Shown: positions 1 to 8,518 of the stretch, in pieces | Position numbering within the stretch: the first letter of the stretch is position 1 | How the letters are laid out: the number at the start of each line of letters is the position of its first letter | Source: Elusimicrobiales bacterium | GTDB taxonomy: Bacteria > Elusimicrobiota > Elusimicrobia > Elusimicrobiales > UBA9959 | Length of the DNA stretch: 64,000 nt | Direction: 5' to 3' | Assembly (NCBI GenBank): GCA_028713125.1 | Contig: JAQTOU010000006.1 | Coordinates: 1 to 64,000, forward strand | Notes under the pieces: generated by a model | Seen by the model: the letters and a program-made list of their open reading frames with translations, nothing else | What the model was told of the DNA's origin: nothing | Databases searched by the model: none | Made by a program: the position numbers and the translations under genes

Positions 1-152
1 AGCCCGGCGTTGAAATGATCATGCCCGGCGACCACGCCGAAATGACCGTTGAGCTGATCTCCGCTATCGCCATGGAAAAGGGCCTCCGCTTCGCTATCCG
101 CGAAGGCGGCCACACCGTGGGATCCGGCGTCGTCTCGGAAATAATCGAATAA
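1..152 (+). CDS. tuf: Elongation factor Tu, C-terminal end (5' truncated by window)
   Basis: The first 150 in-frame bases (frame starts at base 3) encode the last 49 residues of EF-Tu, the GTPase that carries aminoacyl-tRNA to the ribosome. The fragment is the domain III end: it contains [25 protein letters not shown] and a short tail ending in EIIE before the TAA at 150-152. These strings are diagnostic of bacterial EF-Tu. It is followed after 66 bases by rpmG, then tRNATrp, secE and nusG, the usual bacterial order. The start lies outside the window. Confidence 0.97.
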   Translation, partial: PGVEMIMPGDHAEMTVELISAIAMEKGLRFAIREGGHTVGSGVVSEIIE

Positions 153-218
153 GCGGCTGGCGGCAGCGGCCGGGAAACCGGCCGCCGCCGGCCGAATTTT
201 ACACTGGAGTATTTAACT

Positions 219-374
219 ATGGCTGACAGAATTACGATCATACTCGGCTGCACCGCGTGCAAGAACAAGAATTACCACTTCGCCCGGGGCAAAAAGAAGG
301 AATTCAAGATAGAACTTAAGAAGTTCTGCCGGGCCTGCGGCAAGCAGACCGCGCACAAAGAAGTAAAGTCCTGA
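219..374 (+). CDS. rpmG: 50S ribosomal protein L33
   Basis: This 51-residue basic protein begins MADRITIILGCTACKNKNY and is a small component of the large ribosomal subunit. It is of the zinc-binding (C+) type: two CxxC pairs are visible, CTAC near residues 11-14 and CRAC near residues 38-41. Length matches the family (about 50 residues). The start ATG at 219 follows a GGAGT ribosome-binding sequence about 10 bases upstream. Its place between tuf and tRNATrp-secE-nusG is the classical arrangement. Confidence 0.95.
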   Translation: MADRITIILGCTACKNKNYHFARGKKKEFKIELKKFCRACGKQTAHKEVKS

Positions 375-384
375 TTTTCTCTGT

Positions 385-455
385 GGGAGCGTCGGTTAAC
401 GGTAAACCAGCAGTCTCCAAAACTGCAACTGAAGGTTCAATTCCTTCCGCTCCCG
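385..455 (+). tRNA. trnW: tRNA-Trp (anticodon CCA)
   Basis: A cloverleaf can be drawn directly: acceptor GGGAGCG (385-391) pairs with CGCTCCC (448-454), the anticodon stem GCAGT/ACTGC encloses loop CTCCAAA with anticodon CCA, and the T arm carries GGTTCAATTCC. The discriminator base is G455. The following bases are CCCAG, so a standard CCA end does not appear to be encoded in register. Position between rpmG and secE is common in bacteria. The 3' end is copied in the repeats that follow. Confidence 0.93.
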
Positions 456-628
456 CCCAGTTCTTTTAGTGTTTTATGTGGTTGGCGGAAGGAATTGTCT
501 GATAGGAGAAGCTCGCTAACGCTCGCAGCCGCTCCCGCCCAGATTCCTGCGGTGTTTTACGTGTTTGGCGGAAGGAATTGTTCTTGATAGGGGAGGCTCG
601 CTAACGCTCGCTGCCGCTCCCGCGAGAG
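456..628 (+). repeat. Two tandem cassettes built from copies of the tRNA-Trp 3' end
   Basis: Between tRNATrp and secE lie two diverged tandem units of about 82-85 bp. Each holds GTTTTAYG (471-478; 554-561), then GGCGGAAGGAATTG (484-497; 567-580), of which 13 nt are an exact reverse complement of the tRNA T-arm/acceptor segment 438-450. Then follow GCTCGCTAACGCTCGC and a direct copy of the tRNA 3' end: CCGCTCCCGCCCAG at 447-460 recurs exactly at 529-542, and its first ten bases recur at 614-623. No gene is seen here. The architecture resembles rtT-type repeats behind E. coli tyrT in principle, not in sequence. Confidence 0.85.
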
Positions 629-654
629 CTGAATTTTGTAGAGAACGTTAAACT

Positions 655-843
655 ATGAACAAAATAACCGGTTTCCTTAAAGAGGTTTACATAGAGCTGA
701 CTAAAGTTACCTGGCTGAACCGCACGGACGTCGTGCGCTCGACCATAGCCGTCAGCTTCGTGGTCATCCTTATCGCAATTTACGTCAGCCTTGTGGACCT
801 GGGGCTCAACACGATACTCAAGGCAATACTGGGAGGCCGCTAA
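655..843 (+). CDS. secE: Preprotein translocase subunit SecE
   Basis: The 62-residue product is the minimal, single-span form of SecE, which clamps SecY in the SecYEG translocon. It has the conserved amphipathic helix FLKEVYIELTKVTWL (about residues 7-21) followed by one membrane segment (about residues 28-50, STIAVSFVVILIAIYVSLV). No clear ribosome-binding site precedes the ATG; TAAACT sits immediately before it. The stop codon overlaps the nusG start (TAATG at 841-845), implying translational coupling. Confidence 0.95.
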   Translation: MNKITGFLKEVYIELTKVTWLNRTDVVRSTIAVSFVVILIAIYVSLVDLGLNTILKAILGGR

Positions 844-1373
844 TGGCTAAGTCATGGTATGTGATCCACACCCGCACCGGTTTCGAGGAGCGCGTCCTGA
901 AGATGCTCCAGGCCAAGGTGGAGGATAAAGAGCTCGCCGGCCGCATCGCGCAGGTCCTCATTCCCACCGAGGACGTGATGCAGGTAAAGAACAACCAGAA
1001 AAAGGTAAGCAAGCGCAAATTTTTCCCGGGTTACGTGCTGGTTAACATGGAGCTGGACAACAACACTTACTGGGCCATACGCGGCGTGCAGGGCGTCAGC
1101 GGGTTCCTCGGGGACCCCAAGCCCGTGCCTATGGACGAAGTTGAAGTCCAGCAGATCCTGGAGCTGATGAATTCCACCAGCCAGGAAAAGCCCAAGCCGG
1201 CCGTGCAGTTCGAGAAGGGCGAGAACGTGCGCATCGTGGAAGGTCCGTTCAAGCACTTCATGGGCGTCGTGGAGGACGTCAACGAGCAGAAAGCGAAACT
1301 GCGCGTCACCGTCACCGTCTTCGACCGGCCCACCCCGGTGGAACTTGATTTCCTGCAGGTAGAAAAAGTCTAA
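843..1373 (+). CDS. nusG: Transcription termination/antitermination factor NusG
   Basis: This 176-residue protein is the universal NusG/Spt5 elongation factor that binds RNA polymerase and links it to Rho or ribosomes. The NGN domain occupies about residues 1-110 (WYVIHTRTGFEERV at the start, FFPGYVLVNM in the middle). A KOW domain follows from about residue 122 (GENVRIVEGPFKHFMGVVE). Length is typical for the short bacterial form without insertions. Its ATG overlaps the secE stop codon, so the two are one transcription and translation unit. Confidence 0.97.
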   Translation: MAKSWYVIHTRTGFEERVLKMLQAKVEDKELAGRIAQVLIPTEDVMQVKNNQKKVSKRKFFPGYVLVNMELDNNTYWAIRGVQGVSGFLGDPKPVPMDEVEVQQILELMNSTSQEKPKPAVQFEKGENVRIVEGPFKHFMGVVEDVNEQKAKLRVTVTVFDRPTPVELDFLQVEKV

Positions 1374-1468
1374 GGCCGCAGCTTCAGCGGCTTAAGGATG
1401 ACCGTGTTACGCGGCGCGTCCGGGACTTAATTATAAGGAGAGAATAAGGGCAACCTTAATTTATTACT
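1374..1468 (+). promoter_or_regulatory. rplK leader; possible autoregulatory RNA
   Basis: The 95-bp gap between nusG and rplK is longer than neighbouring gaps and holds a GCCGC/GCGGC hairpin just after nusG and a second imperfect hairpin (GGA-CCGTG/CGCGG-TCC, about 1397-1429). In many bacteria protein L1 represses the rplKA mRNA by binding a structure just here. That family knowledge makes an L1 site plausible, but I cannot match a firm consensus, so this is a low-confidence call. Confidence 0.25.
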
Positions 1469-1903
1469 ATGGCTAAAGTTAAAGCGGTTAAAACAATGAT
1501 AAAGCTGCAGATCCCGGCCGGCGCCGCCAATCCCGCGCCTCCCGTGGGTCCCGCGCTCGGCCAGCACGGCGTCAACATCATGGACTTCTGCAAACAGTTC
1601 AATGAAAAGACCCGCAAGCTGGAGCAGGGCGTCCCGATACCCGTGGTCCTCACCGTTTACGAAGACCGCACTTTCACCTTCATCACCAAGATGCCCCCGA
1701 TGGCCGCTCTTATAAAGAAAGCCGCCGGCCTCGCCAAGGGCTCGGGCGTTCCGAACAAGGATAAAGTGGGCAAACTCACCCTGAAGCAGGTTGAGGAAGT
1801 CGCCAAGATCAAGCTTGTGGACCTTAACACCAAAGACGTGAAGAAGGCCATGGAAATGGTGAAAGGCACCGCGCGCAGCATGGGCGTGGACATCATCGGT
1901 TAA
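1469..1903 (+). CDS. rplK: 50S ribosomal protein L11
   Basis: The 144-residue product is L11, which with 23S rRNA forms the GTPase-associated centre and is needed for stringent-response signalling. The N-terminal domain is diagnostic: [20 protein letters not shown] then [10 protein letters not shown]. The rRNA-binding C-terminal domain contains [10 protein letters not shown] at the end. Length matches the family (about 141). The ATG follows nusG by 95 bases and is preceded by an AT-rich stretch rather than a strong ribosome-binding site. Confidence 0.97.
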   Translation: MAKVKAVKTMIKLQIPAGAANPAPPVGPALGQHGVNIMDFCKQFNEKTRKLEQGVPIPVVLTVYEDRTFTFITKMPPMAALIKKAAGLAKGSGVPNKDKVGKLTLKQVEEVAKIKLVDLNTKDVKKAMEMVKGTARSMGVDIIG

Positions 1904-1906
1904 CTA

Positions 1907-1985
1907 AATCGAGAATCGAGGATCCCGAATCGGGAATCAAGGAACTCCTTAATGATACCCGACTCTCGATTCCAGATTCTCGATT
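1907..1985. repeat. 79-bp imperfect inverted repeat between rplK and rplA
   Basis: The ends AATCGAGAATC (1907-1917) and GATTCTCGATT (1975-1985) are perfect inverted copies of 11 bp. The interior contains further partly palindromic GAATCGGGAATC and CCCGACTCTCGATTC motifs, so the whole can fold as a long hairpin. It carries no open reading frame. It may be a small non-autonomous palindromic element inserted inside the ribosomal operon, or a processing/attenuation structure between the two genes. Confidence 0.7.
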
Positions 1986-1991
1986 AGTATA

Positions 1992-2040
1992 CGAGGAAGC
2001 GGAACCTTTCCGCGCATGAACCTCGGGGGCGAAAGCCCCG
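1992..2040 (+). promoter_or_regulatory. rplA leader hairpins
   Basis: Immediately before rplA are an outer stem CGAGG/CCTCG (1992-1996 with 2021-2025) enclosing GCGGAA-CCT-TTCCGC (1999-2013), followed by a GGGGC-GAAA-GCCCC hairpin (2026-2039). The rplA ribosome-binding site AAGGAG lies at 2049-2054, just downstream. These structures could be an L1 translational operator; that is inference from position only. Confidence 0.3.
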
Positions 2041-2062
2041 GAAATAACAAGGAGAAAACAAA

Positions 2063-2746
2063 ATGGGAAAAAGAATAGACAACCTGAAGAAAGGCCTGGA
2101 CCTCGAGAAGAGGTACACCCTTAAGGAAGCGGTGGCGCTGGTGAAGAAGACCGCGAACGCCAAGTTCGACGAGACCCTCGAAGTCCACTTCAAGCTGGGT
2201 ATCGACGTGAAGCAGAGCGACCAGCAGGTGCGCAGCACCGTCAGCCTCCCGCACGGCACCGGCAAGACCAAGAAGATCGCCGTCATCGCCAAGGGCGAGA
2301 AGGAAAAAGAAGCTCAGGCCGCCGGCGCGGACATTTACGGCGGAGCCGAGCTGATCGAAAAGATCTTCGGCGGTTTCATGGATTTCGACATCCTCGTCGT
2401 CACCCCGGATATGATGAAAGACGCCGCCAAGCTGGGTAAGACGCTGGGCCCCAAAGGCCTGATGCCCAACCCCAAGAGCGGAACCGTCACTTTCGACGTG
2501 GCCAAGACCGTGAAAGAGCTTAAAGCCGGCCGCATCGAGTTCAAAGCCGACCCCCAGGGCATAGTGCACGCCGTGGCCGGGAAGGTTTCGTTCCCTGACG
2601 AGAAGCTGATAGCGAACGTGCAGTCCGTGATAGACGCTGTTCTTAAAGTAAAGCCCTCCTCCTCGAAGGGCGTGTACATGGAGTCGGTGTTCATCGCCTC
2701 CACCATGGGCGCCGGGGTAGCCGTCGCCGTGGATCAGAAAGCCTGA
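2063..2746 (+). CDS. rplA: 50S ribosomal protein L1
   Basis: This 227-residue protein is L1, part of the mobile stalk that moves deacylated tRNA from the E site and a translational repressor of its own mRNA in many bacteria. Diagnostic segments include [20 protein letters not shown] near the N-terminus, [15 protein letters not shown] around residues 128-142, and [15 protein letters not shown]. Length matches the family (about 230). A strong AAGGAG precedes the ATG. Unusually, the cluster stops here: a terminator follows, and rplJ/rplL/rpoBC are not downstream. Confidence 0.97.
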   Translation: MGKRIDNLKKGLDLEKRYTLKEAVALVKKTANAKFDETLEVHFKLGIDVKQSDQQVRSTVSLPHGTGKTKKIAVIAKGEKEKEAQAAGADIYGGAELIEKIFGGFMDFDILVVTPDMMKDAAKLGKTLGPKGLMPNPKSGTVTFDVAKTVKELKAGRIEFKADPQGIVHAVAGKVSFPDEKLIANVQSVIDAVLKVKPSSSKGVYMESVFIASTMGAGVAVAVDQKA

Positions 2747-2756
2747 AGCTAACAAA

Positions 2757-2784
2757 AGCCCGCCGGCAAACCGGCGGGCTTTTT
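2757..2784 (+). terminator. Rho-independent terminator after rplA
   Basis: A 10-bp perfect stem AGCCCGCCGG (2757-2766) / CCGGCGGGCT (2771-2780) with a four-base loop is followed by a run of T. It ends the tuf-secE-nusG-rplKA transcription unit 33 bases before hppA. Confidence 0.93.
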
Positions 2785-2816
2785 AAAGTCCAAAAGTTAA
2801 AAATACAGGAGAAACA

Positions 2817-5210
<2,394 letters not shown>

Positions 5211-5230
5211 GGATCCGCGAACAAGGACTA

Positions 5231-5266
5231 AAACTCCCCGCCCTAAGAAGCGGGGAGTTTTATTTT
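5231..5266 (+). terminator. Rho-independent terminator after hppA
   Basis: An 11-bp stem AAACTCCCCGC (5231-5241) / GCGGGGAGTTT (5250-5260) is followed by TATTTT. It separates hppA from the next promoter at 5293-5303. Confidence 0.9.
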
Positions 5267-5310
5267 ATGGGGCCTCAAAGGACAGCGTGCGATTTTGTAT
5301 TATTTAGACT

Positions 5311-6063
5311 GTGACTTTTCTTATTAAGAAAATTATCGAGGCTTTTGTGCTGCCGCCGGGGTGCTATATTGTGGCGCTGGCGGGGGTGGCTTTTTATTTG
5401 CGGAAGCGGGCGCGGGCGGCGGGTTTGGTTTGCGCGGCGCTTGCGGGGTTAATCTGGGTGGGCTCTTCCAATGTGTTTGGCGGGTTGCTGCTTGGGCCGC
5501 TGGAGCGGGCTTATTCGGCGCCGGAGAAGCCGGCGGGGGACGTTATCGTTATGCTTTGCGGCGGGTTTAAGGGCGGGGGGCGGCCTTTTTCGGCTTCGGA
5601 GCGGCTGGCTTTCGGGACTTTGGAGCGCGCGGACGCGGCTTTTAAGCTTTATAAGGATACGGGGCTGCCGCTGCTGATCTCGGGCGGTGCGCCTTTTTCA
5701 GACAGCCCGGAAGCCGAAGCCGCCGCGGCTTATCTTCAAGAGCTGGGCGTGCCCGAAAACAAGCTTATCAAGGAAGAAAGGTCCCGCGATACTGAGGAAA
5801 ATGCCCGTTTCAGTCTGAAGATCTGCGGAGAGAAAGGGTACAAAAAGCTCATCCTGCTCACTTCCGCCTACCATATGCCGCGTTCCGTTCTGCTTTTCAG
5901 GAAGGCCGGAACGGCTGATATAGTCCCTTTTCCGGTAGCGCGCCGGACCGGGGGGCCGCGCTTCTACGCCGATTACCTGCCAGGAGGAGGGCTTGAGGCC
6001 AGGATGGCCCTGAACGAATACCTGGGGTTGCTGTATTACCGCCTTTATTATTCCCTCTCATAG
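5311..6063 (+). CDS. YdcF/ElyC-like DUF218 membrane protein
   Basis: The 250-residue product has two N-terminal membrane segments (about residues 14-30 and 36-55) and a DUF218 domain (about 75-240) with DVIVMLCGGF, LLISGGAPFSDS, RSRDTEENARFS and LLTSAYHMPRS. Members such as ElyC, SanA and YdcF act in envelope or peptidoglycan physiology; exact substrates are unknown. The GTG start at 5311 has no ribosome-binding site, but TTTTGTATTAT ends 7 bases before it, suggesting a leaderless mRNA. Codon choice is odd: the first 130 codons favour GCG, GGG, CGG and TTT, then switch near 5700 to the GCC/GGC/CGC style of the neighbours. Confidence 0.8.
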   Translation: MTFLIKKIIEAFVLPPGCYIVALAGVAFYLRKRARAAGLVCAALAGLIWVGSSNVFGGLLLGPLERAYSAPEKPAGDVIVMLCGGFKGGGRPFSASERLAFGTLERADAAFKLYKDTGLPLLISGGAPFSDSPEAEAAAAYLQELGVPENKLIKEERSRDTEENARFSLKICGEKGYKKLILLTSAYHMPRSVLLFRKAGTADIVPFPVARRTGGPRFYADYLPGGGLEARMALNEYLGLLYYRLYYSLS

Positions 6064-6074
6064 GCCAAAAAAGG

Positions 6075-6147
6075 TAGAATATAGGATAGACAGGAGTAAA
6101 AGCCTGTCAGGTATCATTTTCTGTCCCAAGTTCACAGGAGGAAGCGT
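6075..6147 (+). promoter_or_regulatory. infC promoter and structured leader
   Basis: A TAGAAT -10 candidate (6075-6080) precedes a leader with a GACAGG/CCTGTC hairpin (6089-6094 with 6103-6108) and a strong AGGAGG ribosome-binding site (6137-6142). infC operons are often controlled through their leader (IF3 start-codon discrimination, or L20); the hairpin is seen, the regulatory role is inferred. Confidence 0.45.
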
Positions 6148-6762
6148 TTGAACAACGATAAGAGAGTAAGAGTCAACCGGAACATCACATCCCCGCAGGT
6201 GCGCCTCATCGACATGCACGGCACCATGCTCGGCATAAAGCCGCTCATCGAAGCCGTAACTATGGCCAAGGGCTCCGGCCTGGACCTGGTGGAGATCTCC
6301 CCCGGCGCCAACCCGCCTGTCTGCAAGGTGATGGACTTTTCCAAATTCCTCTACGAGAAAGAAAAGCAGGACCGCGAGAACCGCAAGAAGCAGAAAGCCG
6401 GCGTGCTGAAGGAGATCCGCCTTAACCCGCGCATCGCCACCCACGACCTGCAGACCAAGGTCAAGCATATCGAAGAATTCCTCAAGGAGCACAACAAGGT
6501 GCGCGTCACCGTGGTGTTCCGCGGCCGCGAGAACCAGCACCGGAACCTCGGCGAGGAGATCCTTAACGCGATCCGCGACAATTTGTCCTCCGTCGGCGTC
6601 GTGGAAGGCCGCCCTTCGATGATGGGCAACCGCATGAGCATCATGCTCGCCCCGGCCACGCACGCCCCCAAGCCCGCCGCGAAACCCGCGGGTCCCGCGG
6701 CGGCGAAGCCCGCGGCGCAGCCGGCGCCCGCTCCGAAGCCGGAGCAGGCTCCCGGAACCTGA
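6148..6762 (+). CDS. infC: Translation initiation factor IF-3
   Basis: A 204-residue IF-3, which binds the 30S subunit and proofreads initiator tRNA and start codon. The N-domain shows RLIDMHGTMLGIKPLIEA and LDLVEISPGANPPVCKVMD; the C-domain shows KEIRLNPRIATHDLQTK and VVFRGRENQH. A low-complexity Pro/Ala/Lys tail of about 35 residues extends beyond the usual end. The start is TTG at 6148, set by AGGAGG five bases upstream. Use of a non-ATG start in infC fits the known autoregulation in which IF-3 rejects its own poor start codon. First gene of infC-rpmI-rplT-pheS-pheT. Confidence 0.96.
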   Translation: MNNDKRVRVNRNITSPQVRLIDMHGTMLGIKPLIEAVTMAKGSGLDLVEISPGANPPVCKVMDFSKFLYEKEKQDRENRKKQKAGVLKEIRLNPRIATHDLQTKVKHIEEFLKEHNKVRVTVVFRGRENQHRNLGEEILNAIRDNLSSVGVVEGRPSMMGNRMSIMLAPATHAPKPAAKPAGPAAAKPAAQPAPAPKPEQAPGT

Positions 6763-6833
6763 GCCCTTTTACAGGCGGGCCGGAAAGTTATATAATATCA
6801 GGATAAGCCAGAGTTAAAAAAAAGAGAAACACT

Positions 6834-7037
6834 ATGCCTAAAATTAAATCACATAGCGGCGCTAAAAAAAGATTTAGAAAGACCAGCACGGGTAAATGGC
6901 TGCACCGGAAATCCGGCCTGCGCCACCTCCTGACCGGGATGTCGGCCAAGCGCGGCCGCAATCTCCACACCGCGAAGGTGGAAGAAAAGAATTCCGCGGA
7001 AGGCAAAATGCTTAAGCAGTACCTGCCTTACCAGTAA
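6834..7037 (+). CDS. rpmI: 50S ribosomal protein L35
   Basis: A 67-residue very basic protein of the large subunit, beginning MPKIKSHSGAKKRFRKT and containing GKWLHRKSGLRHLLTGMS, both characteristic of L35. Length matches the family (about 65). It lies between infC and rplT as in nearly all bacteria. A TATAAT-like sequence (6790-6797) in the 71-bp gap could be an internal promoter for rpmI-rplT. Confidence 0.96.
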   Translation: MPKIKSHSGAKKRFRKTSTGKWLHRKSGLRHLLTGMSAKRGRNLHTAKVEEKNSAEGKMLKQYLPYQ

Positions 7038-7078
7038 AAGCGGGTTCTTGAAGAAATAATTAAACCAGGGATAATAAA

Positions 7079-7462
7079 ATGAGAATAACATACAGCGTAG
7101 CAAGAAACAAAAGAAAAAAGAGAATTTTAAAGCTCTCCAAGGGCTATTACGGCAATAAGGGCAATCGCCTGCGCCAGGCTACGCAGCAGGTGAAGAAGTC
7201 CCTCACCACTGCCTACATACACCGCCGCGACAAGAAAGGCGATATCCGCCAGCTGTGGATAGTGCGCCTGAACGCCGCCGCCCGCGAGGAAGGTATGTCT
7301 TACAGCAGGTTCATGGACGGTATCCACAAAGCGAATATCAACCTGAACCGCAAGATGCTGTCCGAGATCGCCATCCGCGACCCGAAGTCTTTCAAGCAGC
7401 TTGCTGAGATCGCCAGGAAAGCTATCGGCAACATCAAGAAAGTTGTCGGTACCGCTAACTAA
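7079..7462 (+). CDS. rplT: 50S ribosomal protein L20
   Basis: A 127-residue RNA-binding protein essential for early assembly of the 50S subunit. Sequence starts MRITYSVARNKRKKRIL and includes AKGYYGNKGNRLRQA-like text (SKGYYGNKGNRLRQATQQV), YIHRRDKKGDIRQLWIVRLN and NINLNRKMLSEIAI. Length is slightly above the usual 117-120. Spacing of 9 bases to pheS suggests one transcript. In other bacteria L20 represses the rpmI-rplT mRNA. Confidence 0.96.
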   Translation: MRITYSVARNKRKKRILKLSKGYYGNKGNRLRQATQQVKKSLTTAYIHRRDKKGDIRQLWIVRLNAAAREEGMSYSRFMDGIHKANINLNRKMLSEIAIRDPKSFKQLAEIARKAIGNIKKVVGTAN

Positions 7463-7471
7463 GGCCTCGCC

Positions 7472-8518
7472 GTGAACTCCACGGAGTGGAAGGGAAAACT
7501 GTCCGCAATACGGGACAGTTTTTCCGTTTCTATAGGCAAGACCCCGGCCGAAGCCCCTGAGGCCATCGAGCTGCATTACCTCGGCCGCAAGGGGGAACTC
7601 GCCCTCCTGCTCCGCGACCTTAAAGACATTCCTATAGAAGAGCGCAAGGAGCTGGGCGCGCTCGGCAATACCGCTAAAGAAGAGATGACGGCCAAGCTCG
7701 CCGAGCTGAAAGGCGCTTCCGGCGCCGCCGGGCCCGCGGTGAAATCCTCGCTGGACCTTACGCTGCCAGGCTGGCCTTTCCCCAAAGGCAGCCTCCACCC
7801 GCTTACGCACACTATGAACAGGCTCGCCGAGGGCTTCCTTAAGCTCGGCTTCACCATGGCCGACGGCCAGCTGGTGGAGGACGATTACCATAATTTCGAG
7901 TCGCTAAACTTCCCGCCTTTCCACCCCGCGCGCGACATGCAGGACACTTTTTACGTGGGCGCTATCGACGAGGTCGGCAAAGGCATGCTGCTGCGCACCC
8001 ACACTTCCCCGGTACAGATCCGCTCCATGGAGAAGCAGGACCCGCCGCTGCGCGTTTTCCATACCGGCCGCGTTTTCCGCTCCGAGGCGGTGGACGCCAG
8101 CCACTCTTTCGCTTTCCACCAGATAGAGGGTCTTTACGTCGACAAGGGCGTCAGCATGGCCGACCTGAAATGGACCGTGGACGCTTTCATGAAGGACCTG
8201 TTCGGTTCCTCCGTGAAGACCAGGTTCAATCCTTCCTATTTCCCTTTCGTCGAGCCCGGCGCCGAAGTGGACATGTCCTGCGTGTTCTGCAAGGCCGGCG
8301 AGCGCTGCCCCGTCTGCAAGGGCACCGGCTGGCTGGAAGTCATGGGCGCGGGCCTGGTGCATTCCAATGTGCTGAAGGCCTGCAAGTACGATCCCGAGAA
8401 ATGGAGCGGCTTCGCTTTCGGGGCGGGCATAGAGCGCTTCGCGATGCTGCTGTACGGCATCAGCGACATGCGCATGCTCTACGAGAACGACCTCCGCATC
8501 TTAAAACAGGTCCAGTAA
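7472..8518 (+). CDS. pheS: Phenylalanyl-tRNA synthetase alpha subunit
   Basis: The 348-residue alpha chain of the (alpha-beta)2 synthetase holds the class II catalytic core. Visible are the N-terminal coiled region, HPLTHTMNRLAEGFLKLGF, the motif 2 region FHTGRVFRSEAVDASHSFAF, and motif 3 GFAFGAGIERFAMLLYGI. A Cys cluster CVFCKAGERCPVCKGTGW (about residues 269-286) gives two CxxC pairs likely to bind zinc, as in some other bacterial PheS. The start is GTG at 7472, nine bases after rplT. The stop is directly followed by the pheT ATG, so the subunits are coupled. Confidence 0.96.
   Translation: MNSTEWKGKLSAIRDSFSVSIGKTPAEAPEAIELHYLGRKGELALLLRDLKDIPIEERKELGALGNTAKEEMTAKLAELKGASGAAGPAVKSSLDLTLPGWPFPKGSLHPLTHTMNRLAEGFLKLGFTMADGQLVEDDYHNFESLNFPPFHPARDMQDTFYVGAIDEVGKGMLLRTHTSPVQIRSMEKQDPPLRVFHTGRVFRSEAVDASHSFAFHQIEGLYVDKGVSMADLKWTVDAFMKDLFGSSVKTRFNPSYFPFVEPGAEVDMSCVFCKAGERCPVCKGTGWLEVMGAGLVHSNVLKACKYDPEKWSGFAFGAGIERFAMLLYGISDMRMLYENDLRILKQVQ

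Noticed and set aside
456-628. Tandem repeats after tRNA-Trp as additional tRNA genes
   Set aside because: No anticodon arm or D arm can be formed; only T-arm and acceptor fragments are present.
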